Shown here piece by piece: positions 1 to 56,282 of a stretch of DNA of 64,000 bases. The stretch comes from Lamellibrachia columna (Eukaryota; Annelida; Polychaeta; Sabellida; Siboglinidae). Each line of letters begins with the position of its first letter. Position 1 is the first letter of the stretch. The notes under the pieces were generated by a model. The model was not told the DNA's origin and made no database searches. It saw only the letters and a list, made by a program, of their open reading frames with translations. The stretch covers positions 12,694,095-12,758,094 of the forward strand of contig OY759269.1 in assembly GCA_963662155.1 (NCBI GenBank), written 5' to 3'. The translations under genes and the position numbers were made by a program.

Positions 1-263
1 GAACATATATTTTCATATTTTCAAAACAAAAGATTGAAATTAGTGCAAAGTTGGCATCTTCTAGTGTCATTATTTCAGATACATCCAAAAATACTGCAAC
101 ATTTAGTAATATATTATGGGTTCTAATTACACATTGATCTTTGTGTACAGATGTACATAAACAAGCCTAATAAAGTGATGTAATATTCAATCTTTATGGT
201 TGTAATTCATAGTAAACTGGTTATTATTATTACAGAAAAAAAATTACATGCAGGAGGAATCTA

Positions 264-575
264 GTCAAGAAAGATAGTCGAACTTGAGGACATAAAGCAA
301 CATTAGTGAAGGATCAGTGTAGATTAGATATCAAAAAGTACTCATTCTCACAGAGGACAATCAATGAATGGAACAAATTACCTATTGATTGTGTAACTGC
401 TAGCAGCGTGTTCAAAAACAAAATTGAGCAAAAATCTCAGAAGGACATAGAAGAACATATATGAAAAATTGTTGGACTCTTGATAAGCCAATGGCTTCCT
501 TGTCCACGTGCCATCTGGGTGTTTTGTCTTGGATGGCAATCTTGTTAAATGTTGTGAAATCTTGTTAAATCATAT
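264..575 (+). mobile_element. truncated non-LTR retrotransposon 3' end (RT C-terminus plus tail)
   Basis: The translation reads ATLVKDQCRLDIKKYSFSQR then TINEWNKLP and DCVTASSV, the recurring C-terminal block of a LINE reverse transcriptase, with an in-frame stop early on. The 3' tail has CATCTGGGTGTTTTG, GATGGCAATCTTGTTAAAT and a second CTTGTTAAAT unit. The same tail recurs at 3952, 28906, 42436, 58250 and 60999. Confidence 0.75.
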
Positions 576-1044
576 TTGGTATTAAACCAAGATTTCAACA
601 AAATACTAAATTAATATTATGTAGCATGAGAACTCGTCACACAACTATAACATGCGTGTAGGTACATTCGTGGAAACAGTCCTTGGCTGTGGTCATTGTG
701 TTTGGCCTCGTCACATGGTAATATGAGATGCACAGTGTTACTGTTTTCATTCGCTAAATTTCATGATGTCGGTTGTGTTACATGGCTAATTTTATGGTTA
801 CTAAATTCTGTAACATGAGATATGTTTGTTACAGTTTTTTTGGTTTTGGTTACTAAGTTGTGTAACGTGAGAATAATTGCATTAACATGTCCTGTTCTTA
901 ATTGATAAAACATGCGAGTGTTTGTTTATTCTAAACTATACAAAAGAAGTGTCATGTTACATCGTTACAATGTTACTCACTATGTTGACATATTTTTTTG
1001 TTTTCAGCATTAAATTTCAGAACATAATTATTTAAGCCATTCGC

Positions 1045-1160
1045 TGAATTCACTGTCTCTTGTCATAACCCATGAATGAATGAATGAATTCACTGTCTCT
1101 TGTCATAACCCATGAATGAATGAATGAATTCACTGTCTCTTGTCATAACCCATGAATGAA
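1045..1160. repeat. 40-bp tandem repeat, about 3 copies
   Basis: Near-identical copies of GAATTCACTGTCTCTTGTC plus ATAACCCATGAATGAA, with starts 40 bp apart. Confidence 0.9.
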
Positions 1161-1985
1161 TTTTCTGTTGCTGTTTTTTGTTACTAAACTATGTAACACC
1201 AAAAGTAATTTGTTAATGCTTGCTATCACTAAAGTATACCTTGTATTTCACTGATTAAATGATTTAATGTCACAAAAGTTACAATACTTTTTCCTGACAG
1301 TTAATTATGCCACATATTTTCACATTATTATAATTTTATAGTCATAATTTGTGACATTCAAAGTGGTATGCTATGCTATAAACAATAAATCAGTAATGGG
1401 TATTTGATATGGCCCCTTTAGTTAGAAGTGTATGTAGCATCTGTGTTACAATATACTAAGTGATACATGAAAAGTATTTCATTACTACTGAAAATATCAA
1501 TCAAATAACTTAATTTGTTTATTTGTAAAAAAAATGTTGTGCAATTATTGAAATCGTGTTAAATCTATTTAGAGTATTCTAAATAGAGCAACAATTCTCG
1601 TTAAAGGGAATTTATAAAACATTTTATTGGTCAACTGAACAACTATTTAGACATAACATCCATATAAACTGTGTTACTACCTGGATCATATTGTAATTAA
1701 TACATGATTTGGTGATGATATAGAATATGTTTTTACAGAGATCGCTGTATGGCAATAAAAAATGCAATAAATCTTCATCTTTTAAGGTGAAATATAACAT
1801 TTTCTATTGGATTTATTTGTCTGCAGAATTCCCATTTGATAGTGTATCTGATGATAAATATACTGCAGCAATAAAAATTATCACATGAAGTATAACATTG
1901 TTAGTTTAGATGAACTTTAGATGAGGTTGAATAATTCAGAGAAGAGTATTTTAACTATAGGACAATTTTGTTTCATTTCCTTAAG

Positions 1986-2053
1986 GTCTGTTTGTGTACT
2001 GTACAAAGTCTGTTTGTGTACTGTACAAAGTATGTTTGTGTACTGTACAAAGT
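1986..2053. repeat. 22-bp tandem repeat x3 upstream of CASK exon 1
   Basis: Three near-perfect copies of TCTGTTTGTGTACTGTACAA AG, ending 48 bp before the exon. Confidence 0.9.
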
Positions 2054-2100
2054 CACAAGATTTTCTGAGTTACTGTGAAGTGCTGCGTTACTGTTTTCAG

Positions 2101-45740
<43,640 letters not shown>

Positions 45741-45838
45741 TGGACTGTAGCTGATGGTTGAGCATGTCAAGTGGGTTCGAGTTGAACATGCATTGGAAAA
45801 GGTGGAAAACCAACATCGCAGTAGACTAAGTTAAATTA

Positions 45839-45844
45839 AATAAA
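45839..45844 (+). terminator. candidate CASK polyadenylation signal
   Basis: Canonical AATAAA 98 bases after the CASK stop codon. Another AATAAA is at 48156. Known CASK 3' UTRs are long, so either may be used; this is inferred from the hexamer only. Confidence 0.35.
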
Positions 45845-47399
45845 ATCATGTGCACAAATTATGACTAGTTGAGGATCTTGATTGCGAGATGTTTCAGCGC
45901 ACAGTCGCTGTCATTGATATGCCAAAATTTAAGTTTTATGTTAATCTTGCACAGCAACATTGTAAAAAGAGGAAAACAAGTTCAGTTGTTAAATACAATT
46001 GGCTGATCAGTGGTAGCAAATTACAAGAATATCAGAAGTAATGAATCATGGGACGTCACTCACAGGAATAGACAAACAGTTGTTATGGTAAATGCAGACA
46101 GATGCTCTCTATCGACACATGCCTGCCCTGACTGACAACTTGCTGGGGCAACACAGTTTTAATTCGGGGGCATTTTTAAGAAGTGGAAAGTGTATTTATT
46201 GTGGTATAGTCGTGGTGGATGAATATTTAAGAAAATGTACCACACTTTTTGATGGCTGCATGCTGTGTCCACGTGTCCAACCGTGTTAGCTTGCTGGGAA
46301 TTGTAAACTGGGCAAAAGATGTTTGTTGTTTTCCTCAATCATTGTCCTTCACGAACCTACATATCCCAGTGATATAGAGGGTGAGCCTGTGTATTTTTAT
46401 GACAGATCGGCAGCATTTACGGGATGACTGAAAGTTAAGTTAGGGTCGTAGGCAATGCGCAACCAAACTGTCCAACCTTGCCTTACTTGGTGCAGATTTC
46501 ATACTTAATATTTTCCAACACTGGTATTTGTTGTTAGATTCTGCCATTTCTTCTTCCTTCAATTATTTTCATCAGTTTTGATGTACAGCTGTATTTGTAT
46601 ACAGAACGTTGGTTTAAATACAAACTTAATGATGCATTTGGTTAGTTTAGCACTGTTTATTCACCTTCACGTAGGCTTCTGCTGTGTAGTTTATGCATTG
46701 CTGTATTTGTATGTTTTATTTGTGTTTAATGCCGTAATCTGGTGGGAGTTATCTGTAGTTGATGCCACTTACAATGGTGAAGTCTCTTCAACTCGGTGTT
46801 GACTTGATGATCTTGTTTTTTTTATCATATCTCCTGCTTTTCTTTCCTTTTCAAATAATCTCATAAATAATCTCCTGATTTTAAAGCTTTTTCCATTGTG
46901 TTTACATTTTCTACAAAATGTGCTTTAGAATGTATAAAATTGCACCTTTTTGTAATTTTTCAATTGTGAGAGGGGAGTACCCCCTCCCCCCAGCAGGGCA
47001 ATCCACCTGCTGCAATCCTTTATTTCATTTTCAGCAAGAGAATCTCCATGCTCCTATTTCTTAACATTGGCACCTCTGACCATGAATAGTTACCATTATC
47101 AGCCATATTGCAGAGAGAATGTGACACACAGCCGGAGTAGAGAATGCGTAGCTTTTACGCATAGTGTAGGGTATAGTTGTGAAAAATGGTGGAAAGATTG
47201 TGCATCAGCAAATTTCAGGGAATTTATTCTGCCGATGCCAGGCAGTTGCTTTTTGTTGAAGTGTCTGTTGCTGGCAGTTGCAAAGGTGTGTAACCTCTGA
47301 AGGTGTGAATTTGTTAGTAGGGCCATAGCGAGAGTTAACAGACAGCCGAGCAACTTTTCCGAGAGTATTTAGCACGAAAGTTTGTTGCTATTTCCCTCC

Positions 47400-47570
47400 C
47401 TTGAAACCCTATTTTGGCTTCAATTACTTTGTTTAGTTATTGCTATCTTGTACCTGTATACGGTATTGTACACATTTTGGCTTCAATTACTTTGTTTAGT
47501 TGTTGCTATCTTGTACCTGTATACAGTATTGTACACAGTACCTGTATACAGTATTGTACACATTTCCAAC
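47400..47570. repeat. tandem duplication, ~75 bp x2 plus shorter copies
   Basis: TTTTGGCTTCAATTACTTTG TTTAG..TGCTATCTTGTACC is present twice. GTACCTGTATACAGTATTGT ACACA is present three times in all. Confidence 0.85.
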
Positions 47571-48155
47571 CTGTTTCAGTTTGAAAGACTACCGGCTGTC
47601 TCGTAAACTACTATGGCCCTGGTTAGAGTTGCATGTATGCAATTGGGTTTCTTCGTTTCTAGGAGTGTTAAGACTATTTTTCAGAATCAAAGATATCTTA
47701 GTGTACAACTTGTAAATAAGTTAGTGGTTGTCACGTTTCTTCGCTTGTCGCAAGTTATCGTATGTTGTTTTTGAGAGCAAACACTACCAAACATCTTAAA
47801 TTGGTGCTGGACTTACGTGCAATATAGTTTAAACTCATAGACATAGCTGAATATCTGGGTGACGGGACGCAGAATGTCGGTAGCTACATAGGCACCCGTT
47901 CCACAATGCCACTGTCCTAAGTTTTGTAGCGCCACATTACAACTGTAATTTGGTTGGCTCACTCGATGTAGTTTGTTAGTGAATTTTAGTGAATTGGTTA
48001 TCACCCTCCGTAGGATTTATGTTATTTCTTTCTACACACTTGTTCTGTTGCTGCGTGGTACAATGTGGGTTTAATGGCGGCCAAATACTATGTAGCGATT
48101 ACAGCATGAAAATATGAATCATGGCATTTAACTGTTGAATGCCTGGTCCTGTATA

Positions 48156-48161
48156 AATAAA
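48156..48161 (+). terminator. candidate distal CASK polyadenylation signal
   Basis: AATAAA hexamer 2.4 kb after the CASK stop, the next clear canonical one noticed in this stretch. It would give a long 3' UTR. Confidence 0.2.
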
Positions 48162-50188
48162 GCAGCTGCATGATATTGTTGAACTTGTTCGCGCTCTTTA
48201 TTTCTCGCGATGTTGTAAGAAAGGTAGTTTAAGAATAAAATGCAAATGGATAGCATGTTGCTGGAAACAGTTATACCACCATCCATAATGCTTGAATCGC
48301 CACATAGACACAATGAACATGTTTAACAAGATTGAACAAGTTTGCTGTCCAAAAACAAACGCCCACACCAGGGCCGTCCTCGGTTTTTGAAAAGGGGAGT
48401 TCTGGGATAATTCTGAAAATATTATAGTTAAAAAAATGGGCATGTGTTTGGAAAGTGGACATCCCTTTACAGAGTTCGGATCCACCCATGATTTTACACA
48501 TGCTTTTCAACCCAACTTGGCACCTCTGTGACCATGGTGTAATTGAGTTTAGGGTACAAATGTAGGCCTGTATATGATATAAAGTTCAACATTTATTAAC
48601 ACTGGAACATAACATAAATGGAATGAAACGCATTGACACTGTAGTGTCATTGGTGATGCTGATACACGACTCGATTTCAGACTCAGTGACACTGATAGGT
48701 CAGTGTTTGCACAAAATGACATTTCTCGGGCCTGCACCGCAGATGCTTCTACATAAAATAGCTTATGCATATTAATGCAGTATCTGCAATACATACACTG
48801 AACGATCTTTGTTGGTTCCTGCACTCGCAGTTGTTAGTTGCGTCACATCGAATTGGCCCATACAAGCAAAATTGTATGGGTCTTTTCAATGATGATTGGG
48901 TCAATATAGTTTTGGCCAGATATCTGTTTTACATTACAAATGCGGCGGATCATGTATGTTAAGAGAACAACTTATGTTGTACATACAAAATTGGTATGAC
49001 GTTAAAGCAATGATTTAAAGTGAAACTATTCTGGAATCCTCCACAAGCACCGTGTAAAGAAAGGCTGTTTTCAAAAAGCTTTACACAAGGAGTTAATATT
49101 ACTGCTAAAAAACTTGTACAATGTTGTTTACATCAAGTAACAAGTATGTTGATGTATGTACATTGAAGGAAGTATTTCATTGTCAGCAGACATGCACAAG
49201 GCACACCAGTATGTGTACTGTATCTGCAGCATCAGAATATACATACTGACTGTGACAGTCTGGATTAACATATATATGACAATCAAATCACTAGAAGAAC
49301 ATCTTAGACAAAACAGGTTTTTTATTTTGACTGGTGTCAAAACAATCTGGAAGTATACAATCAATATGAGATGCAAATTATCCATAATTATAATTAATTG
49401 CACACAGATCAAATATTTTGTTAAAAACAACGCATCACTAACTGGACATTATTCATTAGTGATTACTATCCCTCCTGATAATTTATAATAATTATTAATA
49501 TACCCACATTAATTATTGCTGCTATTCATAACAGAATGCTAAATAAATAACAAAATAAACGTGTCACAACTGTGCCAAGTAAAATAAATAAATTAATATC
49601 TAGCGGTAGTCATTCACACAAATACAATCATAACTAACGGCATATTTATATCCTAACATATATAAATATAGTGCTAATACTTCACCTGATAGCTATGTAT
49701 CGGCCAGATAATAAATTACAATTTATATAATTATAGCTTTACTTACTAGAACTTGGGCAGGGCCACTGACATGGATGCTATGTAACACTCGGCCCTAATA
49801 CTTGACACCAACTGAGGTGCTTGTGTCAGTGATAAATTGGAAGGAAACAACTAAGATTGTTTTTATCCAAAGTTTGCTAGGTAGTATTTTCTGTACCCTT
49901 CACATAACAAGTAACAATAATTACAGAACTCAAGACACTTGCACAACCCAATGACTGGTCACATCCACTGTGTAATTAGGGAATAAAACATACCAACACA
50001 ATAAAGCTGGTGAAACAAACATGTTACTTGATTGAGCAAGACAACTGTTCTGGTCCAGGTGAACCCACAGAAGCTGAAATTATGTCAAATCAGGATGACA
50101 CTCCCTGCAGACAAAATTACTGGAAATCACTCTATTTTGTCTTAGATCATCATCCTTTACATTGGGCACTGTGGAATGACCCATCACT

Positions 50189-50720
50189 TTAGTTAGCAAA
50201 GATTTGGCAGTGGCAATGTTCGCGCCATGTTTTCAATGCTAGTTTGAAATCAAACTCTTCCAACCTCCCTCCTTCCAAGTGCACTCGCATCAACTGGTCA
50301 CAGTACTCAATACTGAGCCTACTTCGCAGTGATGTCAGAGTGAGAATCTGCACACTGAATGTACGTTCACAATTGCACGAGTGGACCGGGTGAGTGACAG
50401 CTAGGTAGGCCAGCTTGATCAGATTTGGGAATTCCTCTGCATGGAACCTTGCCAGAATCTGCCAGAGGTCAGCTAATTTGGCAATGGTATACTTGAGAGT
50501 GGTGACAGTTGTTTTGCACAACTGCCACTCCTCAAGCACCGCTTCAACACTGGCATGGATGTAGGGAGCGGACCGGTACACCTCATCCTTATGTTGGTGT
50601 GTTTGCTCACTACCGTAGAACTGAGAAAGGCTCTGTATTTCTGCAATACCCCATGCCTGCAACTCTTGTGGTACCATTCCCAGGACAGAGAACTTGACCA
50701 TAGCCTCAGTCTCTGGAAAC
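50189..50720 (-). pseudogene. hAT C-terminal dimerisation domain, open frame
   Basis: Open from the acceptor at 50721-50722 to the stop, ~176 codons with no frameshift. The motif SCNCERTFSVQ replaces the common SSA.SER.FS. Its intact state suggests youth or selection; this cannot be decided here. Confidence 0.65.
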
Positions 50721-51317
50721 CTGTAACATATTGAACTGACAATAGCAAATTACTACAGAATAGCTCTATGTACAGCAATTTGCACGCACAATTATACACG
50801 GAATAACAGACATGCAACCACCACAACATAACCCTTGTTTATATACGTTTTTTGGCTGTTAAATTTGGCCTTATTTATCACACAATACACTTTGTGACTT
50901 GGTCCAACTTCCGCGTATTGACAACTGGCGTTGACGGACTAGCACAATTATAGCAGGCAATACAGCGCCCACTGTGGCACTGCCACTGGCACGTCCCATG
51001 ATGATGATAAGCGTATTATGACACAAATCCAAATTGTTTAAATATTCGGATGTTGAACGACAGTTATTATGAGGTATTTCCTAAATTAATGTATGATAAA
51101 TATTGCATGTCAACGCAATTAAGACAATACGGACGCTACGGTTGTCGTGGGAGATATTACGTCATATGTGCAAGTTACGATTTATGCCAATTATGAATTA
51201 CTTGTATCACAAAACGACACGTTCTAAGGCACCGTATAATGAATATATACTTACATTTTGACGGAAAACATTTCGGATGTCCGGCTGATTCAGTTTTCTT
51301 TTCTTTTTGGGCGGCAT
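50189..51317 (-). pseudogene. hAT-transposase-derived gene remnant (ZNF862/KIAA1586-like)
   Basis: Two parts are visible. Part 1 (51255-51317, donor GTAAGT) encodes MPPKKKRKLNQPDIRNVFRQ N: an SV40-type nuclear localisation signal and a short Q..I..VF motif. Part 2 (50189-50720, acceptor TGTTACAG) encodes FPETEAMVKFSVLG, FPNLIKLAYLAVTHPVHSC, CERTFSVQ and LRSRLS, the hAT dimerisation region (usually SSA.SERSFS...RS.L). Joining them directly shifts frame into a stop, and the zinc finger and catalytic middle (usually several hundred residues) is absent. So it is internally deleted or has unseen exons. A CpG-richer stretch lies above the ATG. Confidence 0.65.
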
Positions 51318-52620
51318 GTTGAATTTCGGTGAACGTGCGACAATGTCGCGTATACGAAACGCCGCGTAAGCATTGTGTGTTTATTCGGACTCCGCTATGT
51401 GTCGCCACTGTTTGTTGCTTCTACTGTCAAGGCGGAGTCACGTAGTCTTGGTAAGAGCGACGCAAGAACGTAGGACTACCGTATAAAATAGCCGCATCGA
51501 CGATACGAGTGGTTATATTAGCAATGTAAGACTATATTAAATTAGTATATCCTTTATAAGTTTACTGGTTATGAGGACTTTTCAACCGACGTACAACAGC
51601 AAAGTGGTGTTATCAAAGTGGCAACATAATACGGGCCCAACTATAGGCAAGCCCGCGTAGGCAAAGTCAATCGCCCTACAATTTTTTTTCTATCTGGCTT
51701 TTACTGTAGTAGAGGCGAAGATCTCGTTCATCAAAAGCGTAAGTATTTTCATGAAACGTGAAACCTTACAAAAACGTCTTAAACAGAGCAATAAACACGT
51801 CTTTCGTGTCTGTATGCATTCTTATATGTATATCACTAAAGTTACCTGACAATAACCATGTAAAAGTGTGAAATTATTACCTTTTTGTCAGAACGCATGT
51901 GCTTGTCAAGGTTTGTATATAACCGGATGTTGTTGTGAGCGAGAAAAGCATGCGGGATTTCCATAGATCTATATAAGGTCACGCTAAGAATTGCCGTCTG
52001 CTGGCCATAGAGTTACATCATTAATAATGCCCCTATAAACTATTAACTTACTAACGGGTGTTTTATTTATTTCTGTGCTGCTGGCCCATTCTGGCCTCAT
52101 TCTACACGAAATCGCGTTTGATCATGTGACCCAAAGGCAACATCACGTGCACAGTATGGCGGCTAATTGTGAAATGTTTTCTATGTCACAGATAAAAGTA
52201 CTCATAAGTAATTAGTTGGAGCACATTTCTTCAGTTTCTTGACGCCCAATTGTCGGTTGTATGTCACAGAATACACATGTGAAACGGTTAGTGCGTATCG
52301 GTTTTAAAACTTAAGTTATTAGTTCCGTAGCCATTTGGCTACGGAACTGCCAAATTGCCGAGTTAGCAAATGCCGTACGGGACTTTCGCCCCAGAGACGA
52401 AGAGCGGGGCGAATTTTTTTGCCTAAGCCCGCGCGCCAATTGTCCCAAGCGTTAAGACGGATGGGCGTCATTCTACAGGGGAACGCGCCATTGGCGCATG
52501 GCGCGTCCCAAAAGAGACCCCTGCATGTATGTTATCGATGAGGACGTTTATGGCTTCTTCGAAAAGATTTAGAGCTACGAATTTGCCACATATTCTAGCC
52601 AATTATCGTACGAGGGCTTT
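51318..52620. other. intergenic DNA upstream of the hAT-derived remnant
   Basis: Somewhat CpG-richer than the surroundings; it could hold that gene's promoter. A perfect hairpin is at 52321-52348. No gene recognised. Confidence 0.35.
52321..52348. repeat. perfect hairpin, 12-bp stem and 4-nt loop
   Basis: AGTTCCGTAGCC, loop ATTT, GGCTACGGAACT. Confidence 0.9.
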
Positions 52621-52624
52621 ATTG

Positions 52625-52901
52625 GTGATATATTGTCTTCAGCTTGAATTTAAATGTTGCTAGAACCATGTCGTGGTCGCTGCATGTGTCAGCCCCTGGG
52701 AATGTTCTGGTATTTGCTTTGTTGATGTTGGATTTGAAACGTCTTGGAGTGAGTATGTAGTCAATATGATTGTGTATTTTCCCATTAGGCGAGTGCCACG
52801 TTGTTCTCCTTGATAGTTTGTGCGGGTGTAACGTGTTCGCCAAGGTGAGTTTTGAGTACTTGCGAATTCAAGAAGTCGTAGACCTCTAACACATCTACTG
52901 T
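52625..52901 (-). pseudogene. LINE APE-type endonuclease relic
   Basis: - strand reads RGLRLLEFA in one frame, then LANTLHPHKLSRRTTWHSPN, HIDYILTPRRF and FPGADTCSDHDMVLATFKFK in another. TTW..P, IDYIL and SDHD are the conserved C-terminal blocks of LINE apurinic-like endonucleases; SDH is catalytic. A frameshift lies between the two parts and the flank is cut by the TA-flanked element at 52904. Confidence 0.8.
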
Positions 52902-52903
52902 TA

Positions 52904-54530
52904 GAGTAGGGTGGGGCAATACGCCTACTTTTTTCGGGAAATCGACTCATGGAAAACCTTTTAGCTATATATCTGATATATTGGAGTTACCTAGTTTATT
53001 ATCTTTGCTGAATATCTTATGTTGACATTTTCGATGTTCAATATCACAGAAAAATGTTGTAGCCATTTTAGCAGAGGTCCTGAAAATGGGCGTTTTGCCC
53101 CAGGGATGGGACAAAACGCCCGCCCCTGGGCGTTTGTATTAATCAGCCTCATTTAAGTTATTAGTTTACTTATTTCGCATCACCGAAGTGATGGTATTAT
53201 TGGTACACTTCATTACCAAAGTGATGGTATTATTGGTACACTTCATTACCAAAGTGATGGTATTATTGGTACACTTCATTACCAAAGTGATGGCATTATT
53301 GGTACACTTCATTACCAAAGTGATGGTATTATTGGTACACTTCATTACCAAAGTGATGATATTATTGGTACACTTCATTACCAAAGTGATGGCATTATTG
53401 GTACACTTCATTACCAAAGTGATGGTATTATTGGTACACTTCATTACCAAAGTGATGGTATTATTGGTACACTTCATTACCAAAGTGATGGTATTATTGG
53501 TACACTTCATTACCAAAGTGATGGCATTATTGGTACACTTCATTACCAAAGTGATGGTATTATTGGTACACTTCATTACCAAAGTGATGATATTATTGGT
53601 ACACTTCATTACCAAAGTGATGGCATTATTGGTACACTTCATTACCAAAGTGATGGTATTATTGGTACACTTCATTACCAAAGTGATGGTATTATTGGTA
53701 CACTTCATTACCAAAGTGATGGTATTATTGGTACACTTCATTACCAAAGTGATGGTATTATTGGTACACTTCATTACCAAAGTGATGATATTATTGGTAC
53801 ACTTCATTACCAAAGTGATGGCATTATTGGTACACTTCATTACCAAAGTGATGGTATTATTGGTACAATTCATTACCAAAGTGATGGTATTATTGGTACA
53901 CTTCATTACCAAAGTGATGGTATTATTGGTACACTTAAGTAGAGCGAATAATTGCTGCATATCATCGTAATATTTTTTATTAGAATTTTATTAAGAACCG
54001 TGACTGAAATTGTTAATTAATTAACTCCTTTTATCTGAAATTCAACAAGTGCATTATATTGTATATGTTTATTATAAACTCTCATGCACAGGCAGAGCTT
54101 ATCAACTCGTCTACTCACTTTCAGACTCATAGCTATGACAGATTTAGTACGTCCCTCCCTGTGCGTTTTGTCCCCATTAATGTTGGCCTTTTTGCCCTAA
54201 ACTTTCGATATTAAAATTTCACCATCTGTATAATTACTGGATTTTATCACTCGCATCCACAACATTCACAACATTGATGATTACATATTTGTCTACTGCA
54301 GACACTCAACGCGTTGTCTCAGTTTCTTACATTTACTGCTTACAAAACGACTTTTGGGGTGATCGGTTTTATAATTTTTAGAGCCAAAAGTTTGACGTAA
54401 AAAATATCGCGTGTATTCCGTTTTCTGCTACCGCATTCTAACCAAATGTGAAGAAGTGTATGTGGCTTCATTTGGCGGTCTCAAAATTCTTATTTTCGCG
54501 CTGTGAAACTAGTTATGCCCCATGCTACTC
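52904..54530. mobile_element. TA-flanked inverted-repeat element, 1627 bp
   Basis: Ends GAGTAGGGTGGGGCA and (reverse) GAGTAGCATGGGGCA, each bordered by TA (52902-52903, 54531-54532). Subterminal GGGCGTTTTG...CAAAACGCCC forms a 10-bp stem (53091-53124). It carries a 33-bp satellite array and no transposase, consistent with a Tc1/mariner-type passenger element. Confidence 0.65.
53188..53937. repeat. 33-bp satellite array, ~23 units, with higher-order order
   Basis: Unit GTGATGGTATTATTGGTACA CTTCATTACCAAA. Variants at one codon (GGT, GGC, GAT) follow the order V V V A V I A, repeated, a 7-unit (231-bp) higher-order repeat. Each unit holds TTGGTA-N8-TACCAA, a possible hairpin. Frames on both strands are open only because 33 is a multiple of 3. 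Confidence 0.95.
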
Positions 54531-56282
54531 TAACCAATAATGCCATCTGACGAATGGCTTTGATTTTTATATAAATAATAAAATACAATATTTATATAGC
54601 GCTATAACCACATAGTGATCTATGGTGCTTTACAATACAATAATAATAATACAGCTAAACTTAAATTATACGCAGTTAAATAATTAAAATAATAAATTAA
54701 TTATGAACAATACAATTAAAAATGTATCCAACAGATGGCAGCATTGGTTATAAACAATACAAATTATTACACCTGTATCTAGTTACTGCATCTCTAACCT
54801 CGGCCTAATTCAATTTCTTTCATAGTAGCCTCGGCTACCCTAATGTTTCCACTAGCCAGTAGTAGTTAATGTTACCAAATGTTGTCGCACTGCAAAGAAT
54901 CAGGTAGATGCAACAGCTCGCCAAAACTGTTGTCACCCACAACACGCAAGAAGCGGTATCGGCAAGCTTGTTGCATAAAATATGACGAAATTAATTAATG
55001 TTGCAGTAAATGAATTGTAATCAGGCCCATGATTAGTCAAGAATGTAACTCAGATGCACAACTCAAAAGGTGGCTACAATGTGGCGGACTTTCATCAAGC
55101 GGAATTCGATCGATCTGACAGAAACGTGAGTGTATCCCGTCTATGCCTGTGGCTTGCATTGCCACCGGCAAAGCCATAGCATTAGGGGGCCTAAAGGTAA
55201 ACTGTCATTGCTGTTTTTCTCAAAAATATGCAGACACTTGCACATGGAATAGATAGTATAAATCACTAACAGTTATTCGATTGAGTGCAAGAAAATTGTT
55301 AGAAGACTTGTTTTTACTTTTAATGAAATTCTCGCGATTATTAACAAATCTGACCAAGACCAGTTTGGTATAGAACAGTTTCATGGACAACATACTCCGA
55401 TACTTTGCACACTTACCTTTTCCCCATCCCATATTTTGTTATCCTTAATGGTAAATACCAAATCAAAGATCAGCTTCAACATCTTTTCTAACACTCCTCA
55501 TTGCCTGACAATTTTCACATCAGATATTAAACCCTCAAAACATCTGACATGCATATTACTTATTTGCTCCATTTGGTGCAATGCCAATTAAAATATTGTA
55601 TGTGCAATGACTATAATGCGAGTAATAGAGATTGCCCTGCTTTCCAAAGTCTGAAGGTTGTTGCACGACTTTGGAATTAGGTGTGTTGGAGTGTGCCAAA
55701 TTCTCATCTTTTTTGTGAGTGATTGTCCGTCAAATGAAACTTGTGTAGTGGTTGTGTGTGTTAAAGTACAACCACTAGTTCTGTATGCAGTAATTCCAAT
55801 TGATTTTAAGGAGGGCTGGTCTACACTCAATGCCACATAGTCACCGATTCGATGTGTGGATATATCGGATGTTGCATTTTTGGCATGTAGATGTAATGGT
55901 GTCTTTTTCAGTACCACGCTCTGTCACGTCAGATGTCAGTCCAGTCCCCGGGGTTTTGAAAAGGAGGTTTCGGGCGTACACACTCGGTCTGGGATGATTT
56001 CGTAATTTTACAGTTAAATAAATTATCTCAACAAGATGGGTTCGTTCACCCCCCCCCCCCCCCGAATCCCCATCAAGACGGAAATACAGATAGAAACGCC
56101 AAAGTTGTAATGTGTGCATGTAGAAGTTGTGAACTACGTCACCGAGATATGGGGTGTTTCATTGGACATCTCCGTGCAGCTTCTATAATTTCAGGATGTG
56201 TTGTTCAAAGCGATTCTACCCGCATGCTACAAGTTTATGCTTCTACGCCTAGTTTTATATCCGTTGGTATTTTTTTTATAGC

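Larger units (their letters stand above)
1..2100. other. CASK intron upstream of first visible exon
   Basis: AT-rich intron DNA. It holds a LINE tail (264-575), a 40-bp tandem repeat and a 22-bp repeat. No further CASK exon was recognised. Confidence 0.6.
45741..50188. other. CASK 3' UTR and intergenic DNA
   Basis: Beyond the candidate polyadenylation signals, it holds a direct repeat at 47400-47570. No gene recognised; all open frames are short and without family signal. Confidence 0.4.

Noticed and set aside
53166..53970. ~260-codon frames on both strands
   Set aside because: 33-bp satellite, a multiple of three.
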